64,000 bases of DNA, from contig OY762448.1 of the NCBI GenBank assembly GCA_963665705.1, forward strand, positions 4,030,001 through 4,094,000, read 5' to 3'. This DNA is from Saccharicrinis sp963665705. Lineage in GTDB: Bacteria > Bacteroidota > Bacteroidia > Bacteroidales > Marinilabiliaceae. Of the stretch, positions 45,307-53,451 are shown piece by piece; within the stretch, counting starts at the first letter, position 1; every line of letters begins with the position of its first letter. The notes below the pieces were generated by a model that was given only the letters and a program-made list of their open reading frames with translations, was not told where the DNA came from and made no database searches. Both the position numbers and the translations under genes were made by a program.

Positions 45307-48300
45307 TTAGAATGAAACATTTAAACCGAAAGTAAACACTTGTGGTGATGGATAACGACCATTATCCAAACCAAATACATTTGTACTTTGTGTACTTGCA
45401 CCAACCTCTGGATCAAAGCCTGTATATTTTGTAAACGTTACTAAATTTTCTACACTTACAAAAACTCTTGCTTTACTTAAATGAGCCTTTTTGATTACTT
45501 GATTCGGTAGAGAATATCCCAGAGTTATATTTTTAATACGGATGAATGAACCATCTTCGATATATCGGTCTGAAATTCTGTCATTATCATTTGGATCAGA
45601 AACTATAGCTCTAGGAATCTTAGTATCAGAATTTGATACTTTTACATTACTTACATCAGCCCACCAATTGCTAACTCCACTACTGGTTGGATATTCTACA
45701 GATTGATCCACAATAGATAACCTGGCTCTATCATTTACCTCAGCCAATTGATTGGTCCATGTACTTTTCATATTGGATAAACCAATAGCAGTATAGTTCA
45801 TCACATCATTACCATACGAACCATTGATAAATATGCTTAAATCAAAATCTTTATATGAAAAGGTATTATTAAATCCAAAAGTAAAATCAGGCATTGGTGA
45901 ACCTATTTTTGTACGGTCATACGAATCAATAATACCGTCAGGCTTTCCATCTTCACCACTGATATCCTTATACTTCATATCTCCAACATAAGTAGTACGA
46001 CTAAAATCAAAAGATTCGCCATCTGTAGGATACGCTGTTGGTTTAGGGCTATTTTGAAGATCTTCCAGATCCTGATAAATACCATCTGTAACGTATCCGT
46101 AAAAATTAAACAGTGGATCACCTATCTCGGTTAAAGAAACAACATCACTCCATTGCCCATATCCTTCAATATGTGCAGAAGGCGTTCCATCTAAAGCCAC
46201 CAATTTATTTCGGTTAAACGAAATTTGAAAATCTGTATCCCAGGTCAAAACCCCATTTAAATTATGAGTACTTAGAGAGATTTCTAATCCTTTGTTATTT
46301 ATTTCACCAAAATTACCCCAGGGTGCAGCTAAGGCACTGGACGAGTTACCTCTTGTTCCCATATACGAAGGTAATTGAAGTGACATTAACATATCACTTG
46401 AAGTTTTATCGTATAACTCAACAACAAGATCAGCATAATCCATAATCGATAAATCCAATCCTATATTAAACTGCTCTTGTTTTTCCCATTTAATATATGG
46501 ATTGGCGATATTTGATTGACGATAACCATTACCAAAACCAGTTTCCATTAAGGAAATACTCGCACCCCATAAGTATCCATCAATGTTTTGGTTACCTGCT
46601 TGTCCCCAACCAAGTCGGATCTTACCATTCTTAAATATGTTGCTTAATCCCTCCATAAAAGGCTCTTCAGTAAACCTCCACGATCCCGCAACTGAATTAA
46701 ATCCAGCCCATCTGTTTTCCGGTCCAAAATTTGAAGATCCATCACGTCTGTATATATAAGACAACATATATTTGTTATCGTAATTGTATGTAAACCTACC
46801 TAAGAATGATACGTTTGACATACTTCCAAAACCATTGGTAATCTGAGGAGTTCCATCACCTAATGCAGGATTATGAATAGCATTACTTGGTAAATTTGTA
46901 TTATAAATACTTTGGTATTCCCATGATGATTCAAACATATCCTGAGCTACCATAGCAGTAGCATTATGCTTTCCTATTTGTTTTGTATACGTTAAATAAT
47001 TTTTTACCTGCCAAAAAATGTTTTTATTATTTTGCAAACGCATTGAATTAATTTCTCTACTCCAGTTTCCGTATGTTACTTCTGGTCTAAAAACTTCAGC
47101 AGTAGAATAATCCAGTTTCATAGTTCCTTCAGTATGAAAGACTAAATCTTTCATTAATGCAACATCAAAAAACACAGTAGTACCAAAGGAATTTCTATCT
47201 AATAAATTATCCTCATCTAATGCTTTTCCTATTGCGTTCGGAACAGAAGATTGACCTTCCCTAACTATAGTAGCATAATTACCATCCATATCATATATTG
47301 GTCGATCAGGTGTGGTTTGTAAAGCAATACGAACAATTCCTTCTTCAGAATCAGCCAATCCAAGTCGTTCATCCGTTTGAGAATATCTAACATTGACACC
47401 CATTTTTAACCAATCCTTTAAATTAGCATCCAGGTTTGCACTAAAATTAAAACGCTCAAACTCGGTTCCAATAATAGTTCCCTCTTGATTCATATAACCA
47501 CCGGAAACGTAATACGTCATTTTATCGCCACCACCTCTAGCACTAATTTGATGTTGTTGAACTTGTGCCAATTGAAAAATGGCATCCTGCCAATCTGTTC
47601 CATGACCAAGTAAAGATGGATCCATAAAATCTTCTCGTTCATCTCTACCATCAGTTTCTGATGCTACTGAATTGCTATATTGTGCAAACTCTTTAAGATC
47701 CATAACGTCAATTCTCTTATTTTGACGCTGAACACCATATGAGCCTTCATAGTTAAATTTAGCATCTCCTTTTTTACCCCTTTTAGTTGTAATAATAATT
47801 ACACCATTAGCTCCTTGCGAACCATAAATGGCAGTAGAAGATGCATCCTTTAATATTTCCATTGAAACAATATCACTAGGATTAACTGTAGACAATGGCG
47901 AAATTCCTGTTACATCAGAATTCCCTAAAGCATCGCCTAATCCTAAATCATGACCACTTGATGATGTATTTGTCATAGGTACACCATCGATTACATACAA
48001 CGGCTCAGCACCTGCATTAATTGTACTTTGTCCACGAATTCGAACACTCACAGATCCCCCTGGCTGACCAGAAGTAGAAACTGCAGTAACACCAGCAGCC
48101 CTTCCTTTTAAGGCCTGGTCAATATTTGCCAAACCTGCACTCTTTAGTTTTTCCGTATTCAAAGAAACTGAAGCTCCGGATAAATCACTCTTTTTCATTG
48201 TACCATAACCCACAGCTACAACTTCATCCAAACTCACCACATCAGGTTGTAATTTAACATCAATTGTCGTCTTTCCTGAAACAGGTAATTTTTGAGTCGT

Positions 48301-48537
48301 AAATCCAATAAATGTAAAAATCATTACATCATTATCTGACTTATACGACAATGAGTAATGACCATCAAAATCGGTAATTGTCCCGCTATTTGTGCCCTCT
48401 ATTAATACTGTTACACCAGGTAACGGCATTCCATTTTCATCAACTACTTTTCCAGTGACTATTTTTTCCTGTGCAAAAATTTGCAGACTAAAAGCCAGAA
48501 AAAACAACACTAAAAAATATTGTAGATCTTTTTTCAT
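45307..48537 (-). CDS. susC: SusC/RagA-family TonB-linked outer-membrane transporter
   Basis: 1076 residues from ATG 48537 (48543 is also possible). Signal peptide to about 22, a carboxypeptidase-like regulatory domain (VTGKVVDENGMPLPGVTVLIEGTNSGTITDFDGHYSL), the SusC TonB-box region DEVVAVGYGTMKKSDLSGA, a plug domain and a 22-strand barrel ending VFTFGLNVSF. It takes up large oligosaccharides with TonB energy. It is the first gene of the minus-strand mannan operon, facing a divergent AraC-type regulator across a 0.66-kb control region. Confidence 0.96.
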   Translation of the reverse strand: MKKDLQYFLVLFFLAFSLQIFAQEKIVTGKVVDENGMPLPGVTVLIEGTNSGTITDFDGHYSLSYKSDNDVMIFTFIGFTTQKLPVSGKTTIDVKLQPDVVSLDEVVAVGYGTMKKSDLSGASVSLNTEKLKSAGLANIDQALKGRAAGVTAVSTSGQPGGSVSVRIRGQSTINAGAEPLYVIDGVPMTNTSSSGHDLGLGDALGNSDVTGISPLSTVNPSDIVSMEILKDASSTAIYGSQGANGVIIITTKRGKKGDAKFNYEGSYGVQRQNKRIDVMDLKEFAQYSNSVASETDGRDEREDFMDPSLLGHGTDWQDAIFQLAQVQQHQISARGGGDKMTYYVSGGYMNQEGTIIGTEFERFNFSANLDANLKDWLKMGVNVRYSQTDERLGLADSEEGIVRIALQTTPDRPIYDMDGNYATIVREGQSSVPNAIGKALDEDNLLDRNSFGTTVFFDVALMKDLVFHTEGTMKLDYSTAEVFRPEVTYGNWSREINSMRLQNNKNIFWQVKNYLTYTKQIGKHNATAMVAQDMFESSWEYQSIYNTNLPSNAIHNPALGDGTPQITNGFGSMSNVSFLGRFTYNYDNKYMLSYIYRRDGSSNFGPENRWAGFNSVAGSWRFTEEPFMEGLSNIFKNGKIRLGWGQAGNQNIDGYLWGASISLMETGFGNGYRQSNIANPYIKWEKQEQFNIGLDLSIMDYADLVVELYDKTSSDMLMSLQLPSYMGTRGNSSSALAAPWGNFGEINNKGLEISLSTHNLNGVLTWDTDFQISFNRNKLVALDGTPSAHIEGYGQWSDVVSLTEIGDPLFNFYGYVTDGIYQDLEDLQNSPKPTAYPTDGESFDFSRTTYVGDMKYKDISGEDGKPDGIIDSYDRTKIGSPMPDFTFGFNNTFSYKDFDLSIFINGSYGNDVMNYTAIGLSNMKSTWTNQLAEVNDRARLSIVDQSVEYPTSSGVSNWWADVSNVKVSNSDTKIPRAIVSDPNDNDRISDRYIEDGSFIRIKNITLGYSLPNQVIKKAHLSKARVFVSVENLVTFTKYTGFDPEVGASTQSTNVFGLDNGRYPSPQVFTFGLNVSF

Positions 48538-49201
48538 AAGCATTGATTTAATAACTATTTAACATTTAAGGTTTGCATTTAACTTTATTTAGATTTTAAC
48601 AGTGCTAAATTACTAGCTTATTCAATCCGATAATAATATTATTCGATCTATTAAAGATACTATTTTTTATACCCTATATTTTTCCACAAACAGAATACGG
48701 TATCAATAAGCATAATTCAAAAACACACTTATCACACTCTTAAGTAGACCATTATATGATCTCACCCATATAAATTAAATCATTAAACCACATAATTAAC
48801 ACTACTTACCTTTATCAATACATGCTCATTTAGATAGTATTTTACAGTTGTATATAATACTATTATATCATTTTAATATAAAATAATATCATTTTCACAC
48901 CATTATTTCAGTCTATTTTTCAATTAAAATCTTGTAAAAAACAATACAATCAAAACCATAACCACCTGTTATTCTACATATTAACAAGATATGAAAATAT
49001 TATTTTGCAATACATTCATATGCAACACATTCATATTATCACAGTAACATCAACATGTATTATATTATCAATATTGTATCTTTACAAAACCATTACAGAT
49101 TGTTAAAGACCTTATACTAACACATGTATTGATTACAATAAGTGTCAGTAATTCAAACCATAAAACAATTTTCACTGGTCAACCAAAAGAAATCAAAGCT
49201 T
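48538..49201. promoter_or_regulatory. Divergent control region of the mannan locus
   Basis: AT-rich 664-bp gap between susC and the AraC gene. A minus-strand TATCTTTA (48659 to 48652) is a possible susC -7 box and a plus-strand TATCTTTA (49077-49084) a possible -7 box for the AraC gene, each one base off consensus. ATATCATTTT occurs at 48865 and 48886, 21 bases apart. ATAGTATT/AATACTAT form an inverted repeat at 48834-48863. A 15-bp tandem repeat lies at 49007-49036. Confidence 0.45.
49007..49036 (+). repeat. 15-bp tandem direct repeat upstream of the AraC gene
   Basis: GCAATACATTCATAT followed directly by GCAACACATTCATAT, one mismatch. It lies 40 bases before the putative -7 box, a place where AraC proteins often bind direct repeats. 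Confidence 0.6.
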
Positions 49202-50080
49202 ATGAAAGAAATTGCTCACAGGGAAATTACTCCATTAAAAGAATCTGATTGTTTTCTAGTATTTGACAGGGTAAAGTCAGACTTTAATTTCCCCATACAT
49301 TTTCATACTGAATATGAGTTAAACTTAATAATTAATGCTACCGGTGCTAAAAGAATTGTAGGTGACCATATATTAGAGATAGAAGATTTGGAGCTGGTAT
49401 TAATTGGTCCGAACCTTTACCATGGATGGCAAGACTTCAACAATAATAAAAACGAACAGATTCATGAAATAACCATCCAGTTTCCCCGTGATTTATTTGG
49501 TGAACAAATGCTCAATAAAAATATTTTAAAGCCAATAAAAGAAATGCTGGAACACTCAAACCGGGGTATTTCTTTTTCAAGGACAACAATAGAACAAGTT
49601 AAGGACAAGCTGGAATCCCTAACCCAAAAGAGAGGTTTTGATTCCTTTATAGATTTACAAACTTTACTATACGACCTAGCTATATCAAGAGATCAAAAAC
49701 TGCTAACAAATATTTCGTTTCAAAGAGCTGAGGATTTTCAGAATAGTGAGAAAATTGAAAAGCTATACAATTTTATTATGGATAACTTCAGAAATAAAAT
49801 AAAACTGGATGACGCCGCTCAATTACTTAACATGTCTACAGTCTCTTTTACACGATTTATTAAGCAACGTACTGGTAAATCTTTTGTAGACTTCGTAAAC
49901 GAAATCAGACTGGGTTATGCTACCCGGCTTTTAATTGAAACAAACAAAAGTGTAAGCGAAATATGCTACGACTGCGGCTTCAACAACATCTCTAACTTCA
50001 ACAGAATATTTAAAAAGAAACAAGATACAACGCCATCCGAATTCAGAAACAATTTTAATGGCTTAAAGAATGTGTATTAA
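49202..50080 (+). CDS. AraC-family regulator of the mannan locus
   Basis: 292 residues from ATG 49202 (MKEIAHREITPLKESDCFLVF); the frame opens at a GTG 60 bases earlier. N-terminal cupin sensor with FPIHFHTEYELNLIINATGAKRIVGDH (about 30-57), C-terminal AraC helix-turn-helix pair (about 195-285) ending DCGFNNISNFNRIFKKKQDTTPSEFR. It is divergent from susC and upstream of the plus-strand enzyme genes, so it probably activates both arms on binding a mannan-derived sugar. Many loci of this type use hybrid two-component or ECF sigma/anti-sigma systems instead. Confidence 0.9.
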   Translation: MKEIAHREITPLKESDCFLVFDRVKSDFNFPIHFHTEYELNLIINATGAKRIVGDHILEIEDLELVLIGPNLYHGWQDFNNNKNEQIHEITIQFPRDLFGEQMLNKNILKPIKEMLEHSNRGISFSRTTIEQVKDKLESLTQKRGFDSFIDLQTLLYDLAISRDQKLLTNISFQRAEDFQNSEKIEKLYNFIMDNFRNKIKLDDAAQLLNMSTVSFTRFIKQRTGKSFVDFVNEIRLGYATRLLIETNKSVSEICYDCGFNNISNFNRIFKKKQDTTPSEFRNNFNGLKNVY

Positions 50081-50159
50081 TTAAAAAGGGAAAAAGAACA
50101 AGGAGAAGAAAACATGAAGAAATACCTACAAATTTCATTAATGATTATAAGGAATAGGC

Positions 50160-50230
50160 CTAAACAACCTCCCGGTGCGGTCCTCACTTTACTCCTCCTT
50201 CAAAAAAGGAGGAGAGTTGATTTACATGAT
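50160..50230 (+). repeat. Diverged family A copy between the AraC and GH27 genes
   Basis: CCTCCCGGTGCGGTCCTCAC, then ACTCCTCCTT/AAGGAGGAG arms and AGTTGATTTACA. The remaining 50231-50394 is AT-rich with no feature I can name. Confidence 0.55.
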
Positions 50231-50394
50231 GTACATATAAACGAGAATAAATACAACAAATAAACAACTAGATAAATTAACAAATCCACAATTTGACAGA
50301 AAAATAAATCACCACCATTAACAAATGCTAATAATCGATAAAAGTTGAAACAATAAACTACGTATATATTAAATAACTATCAGAAACTGTTAAC

Positions 50395-51600
50395 ATGAAA
50401 AAAAATCTACTACTATTAAGCCTGTTCATTATGGGTTTAATTACTAATGCTCAAAAATTTGAAAATCTTGCATTAACACCACCAATGGGCTGGAATAGTT
50501 GGAATAAATTTGCTTGTAACGTTAGCGAACAAATGCTTAAAGATGTTGCCGATGCTATGATTAGTAGCGGAATGAAAGATGCAGGTTACGAATATATTGT
50601 TGTTGACGATTGCTGGCATGGAGAAAGAGACAGTCTTGGATTTATACATCCAAATCCCGAGCATTTTCCTTCAGGCATGAAAGCTGTAATTGATTATATC
50701 CATGCTAAGGGTTTGAAATTTGGCATTTACTCTTGTGCCGGAGCTGAAACTTGCGCTGGAAAACCAGCTAGTCGTGGTCACGAATATCAAGATGCTTTAA
50801 TGTATGCTAATTGGGGTGTCGACTACCTAAAATACGATTGGTGCAACACTGAAAATATTAATGCAATTGGCGCATATACCACCATGAGAGATGCCTTATT
50901 TGCTGCCGGACGACCTGTTGTTTTTAGCTTATGCGAATGGGGAGATAATAAACCATGGGAATGGGGTGCTGAAGTTGGACACCTTTGGAGAACAACCGGT
51001 GATATTTATGACTGCTTTGACTGTGAAGAAGATCACGGAACATGGTCAAGCTGGGGTGTGATGAAAATTTTAGACATGCAAGACGGACTAAGGGAATTTG
51101 CAGGTCCCGGACATTGGAATGATCCTGATATGATGGAAGTTGGTAACGGAGGAATGACAACAAGTGAAGATCGCGCTCATTTTTCAATGTGGTGTATGTT
51201 AGCCTCTCCTCTTATTGCAGGAAATGATTTAACTAACATGAGCAAAGAAACTCTTGAAATATTAACGAACAAAGATGCCATTGCTGTAAACCAGGATTCA
51301 TTAGGTATTCAAGGCTTTAAACTAACAGAAACAGATAGCCTTGAAACCTGGTTTAAACCACTGGACAAAGGTGATTGGGCCGTTTGTTTTTTAAATCGCT
51401 CATCAAAAACTAAAGAAATTGATTTTGACTGGAAGACTAAAGTTTATGATGAGTTTGCTAAACGCGATTTGAATGCTACTGAAACTACTTATGAAGTAAT
51501 GGATATCTGGACTAAGAAGAAATTAGGTAAAACTAAAAAAACACTAAAATCTGAAGTTCCTTCGCATGACGTTCTTATGCTTAGATTAACTAAAAAGTAA
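50395..51600 (+). CDS. GH27 alpha-galactosidase
   Basis: 401 residues with a signal peptide cut after about residue 19 (GLITNA), so periplasmic. It removes alpha-1,6-galactose side chains from galactomannan or galactoglucomannan oligosaccharides. The GH27 start LTPPMGWNSWNKFAC (27-41), nucleophile Asp148 in YLKYDWC and acid/base Asp245 in HWNDPDMMEVGNGG are intact; a C-terminal beta-sandwich follows from about 305. It is the first enzyme gene on the plus-strand side. A family A repeat begins just after its stop. Confidence 0.95.
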   Translation: MKKNLLLLSLFIMGLITNAQKFENLALTPPMGWNSWNKFACNVSEQMLKDVADAMISSGMKDAGYEYIVVDDCWHGERDSLGFIHPNPEHFPSGMKAVIDYIHAKGLKFGIYSCAGAETCAGKPASRGHEYQDALMYANWGVDYLKYDWCNTENINAIGAYTTMRDALFAAGRPVVFSLCEWGDNKPWEWGAEVGHLWRTTGDIYDCFDCEEDHGTWSSWGVMKILDMQDGLREFAGPGHWNDPDMMEVGNGGMTTSEDRAHFSMWCMLASPLIAGNDLTNMSKETLEILTNKDAIAVNQDSLGIQGFKLTETDSLETWFKPLDKGDWAVCFLNRSSKTKEIDFDWKTKVYDEFAKRDLNATETTYEVMDIWTKKKLGKTKKTLKSEVPSHDVLMLRLTKK

Positions 51601-51607
51601 AAAAGAC

Positions 51608-51656
51608 AGGCCCCCTCTAACTCCCCCAATTGGGGGAGGATTGATTTACAGCTTGG
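51608..51656 (+). repeat. Family A copy after the GH27 gene, with an 18-base palindrome
   Basis: GGCCCCCTCTAA, then the perfect palindrome CTCCCCCAATTGGGGGAG (51621-51638), then GATTGATTTACAGCTTGG. It starts eight bases after the stop codon and may end transcription. Confidence 0.8.
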
Positions 51657-51665
51657 TTAATTTAT

Positions 51666-51990
51666 ACCACAGAGATATCGGTGGGATTTCACAGAGCTAC
51701 ACAGAGTTTTTTCGTCTCCGTGCTCTCCGTGAAGAAGCGAAGCGCCTTTGTGGTACTCTGTGGTTAACTACTTTGATTTTATATCGTATCAGTAGTTAAA
51801 CGTGAGATTAGAATGAGGAGAGGTGTTTTAACCACAGAGAAACCAGAGGTATTTCACAAAGCTACATAGAGTTTTTTGTGATCTCCGTGATCTGTGATGA
51901 AGGGAAGTGCCTTTGTGATCTCCGTGGTAAACATTTTGATTAAATATCGTATCAGTAGTTAAACATGAAATAAAAATGACAGAACATAAA
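51666..51990 (+). repeat. Tandem duplication (about 163 bp) upstream of and into the CE2 gene
   Basis: Copy 1 starts ACCACAGAGATATCGG at 51666, copy 2 ACCACAGAGAAACC at 51831; both continue with CACAGAGTT-type family C sequence and ATATCGTATCAGTAGTTAAA (51781 and 51944). After that copy 2 holds the true start ATGACAGAAC (51976) and copy 1 holds ATGAGGAGAG (51813), 163 bases apart. Confidence 0.8.
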
Positions 51991-53085
51991 ATAATAAACA
52001 ACCGACTAAATAGAATATTCAAACCCATACCTGCTTTGATATTAATTGGTTTTCTATTTAGTTGCACATCGAAAAAAGAAGCTACTAAGTTTTATTCTGC
52101 TAACAATCCCAATATTAACTACGTGGGTAGAATAGTATTTACAAATCCTGACCTTCCAAGATTTTGGGCACCTGGAGTATATATGCAATTTACTTACGAT
52201 GGTGATTCTTGTATTGTAACTATAAACGATGAGTTGCCATGGGATAATTCGCACAATTATATTTCAATAAATATTGATAATAAAATAATTGACCGAATTA
52301 AACTGACAGGAAAAGTCAATAAAATTAATATTGGAGAAAAAGTTCTACCTGGAAAACACAAGGTAACTATTTGTAAAACTACAGAATCGGGTATTGGATA
52401 TGTTGAGATTGTGAATATCCAGAGTAATAAATTACTTGAACCGGATTGTTTACCCGACAGAAAGATAGAGTTTTATGGTAACTCTATTACCTGTGGTTGC
52501 GGAGCCGACACATCTGCTCTTCCATGTGATTCTGGCGAATGGCACGATAAACATAATGCCTACATGGCTTACGGTCCGGTTACTGCTCGAGCCTTAAATG
52601 CACAATGGGTATTAACTTCTGTTTCTGGAATTGGAATGGTACACAGCTGCTGCGATATGGATATTTTAATGCCTGATGTATATGATAAAATAAACCTTAG
52701 AGCCAATAAAATAGAATGGGACTTTACAAAGTATCAACCCGATGTTGTTACAATTTGCCTGGGCCAAAACGATGGAATTCAAGATTCAACTTTATTTTGC
52801 TCTACGTATGTAAATTTTATTCATTCGTTGAGAAGCAAATATAATAATGCAACAATAGTATGTTTAAGCAGTCCTATGGGAGATGATACTTTAACCCCGG
52901 TACTTAAAAATTATCTTACTTCAATCGTAAGACACCTTAACGATGAAGGAGATAAAAGTGTATTTTCGTTTTTCTTTTCCAGAAGTTATACTGGCGGCTG
53001 TGATTATCATCCAACGGTTGAAGAACATCAGTTAATTGCACAAGAGTTGACTGGATTTATTAGGGATTTGATGAAATGGGAGTAA
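51976..53085 (+). CDS. CE2-family acetyl esterase (SGNH), lipoprotein
   Basis: 369 residues; lipoprotein signal ending at Cys30 (IGFLFSC). CE2 layout: an N-terminal jelly roll (about 40-155) and an SGNH hydrolase domain with the serine in YGNSITCGCG, the GQND block and the Asp/His in CDYHPTVEEH. CE2 enzymes remove 6-O or 3-O acetyl groups from mannan and xylan, which would expose glucomannan to the mannanases. Start at ATG 51976 lies within the second copy of a tandem duplication. 53086-53192 after it shows no gene. Confidence 0.92.
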   Translation: MTEHKIINNRLNRIFKPIPALILIGFLFSCTSKKEATKFYSANNPNINYVGRIVFTNPDLPRFWAPGVYMQFTYDGDSCIVTINDELPWDNSHNYISINIDNKIIDRIKLTGKVNKINIGEKVLPGKHKVTICKTTESGIGYVEIVNIQSNKLLEPDCLPDRKIEFYGNSITCGCGADTSALPCDSGEWHDKHNAYMAYGPVTARALNAQWVLTSVSGIGMVHSCCDMDILMPDVYDKINLRANKIEWDFTKYQPDVVTICLGQNDGIQDSTLFCSTYVNFIHSLRSKYNNATIVCLSSPMGDDTLTPVLKNYLTSIVRHLNDEGDKSVFSFFFSRSYTGGCDYHPTVEEHQLIAQELTGFIRDLMKWE

Positions 53086-53192
53086 CTCTAAGGTTAAAGG
53101 TAAAAAGGTTGGAGGTTAGAAAGGAACAGGGAACAAGTAGGATCATTAGGTCGATAGGTCATTTGATTAATAAAAACAATAAACTTTAGACC

Positions 53193-53250
53193 AGACAGCG
53201 TTTGTAACCAAACTGTATATAATACCTGTCAGCGCCTGGTAAACTGAAAA
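53193..53250 (-). repeat. Repeat family B copy
   Basis: Plus-strand text AGACCAGACAGCGTTTGTAA ... ATACCTGTCAGCGCCTGG, which is the reverse complement type of the copies at 34604 and 59807. Confidence 0.7.
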
Positions 53251-53257
53251 AATAATC

Positions 53258-53431
53258 ACCACCAAAGCACAAAGACGCTAAGTTTTTCTTAATATTCTTT
53301 GAATCCTTAGTGAAAAACCTTTGTGTACTTTGCGGCTCAATAGCAACTTTAAAAATATACAAATCAACAAATTAGCAGATTAACAAATAAACAAAAAACA
53401 ACCGTTGTTTTCTTTGTGTTCTTTGCGGTTA
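53258..53431 (+). repeat. Family C repeats before the GH3 gene
   Basis: ACCACCAAAGCACAAAGACG at 53258 and CTTTGTGTACTTTGCGGC near 53320 form the two arms of one copy; TTTCTTTGTGTTCTTTGCGG at 53408-53429 is a second half. The GH3 ATG follows 21 bases later. Confidence 0.65.
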
Positions 53432-53451
53432 AAAAATAAAATCTACACAAA

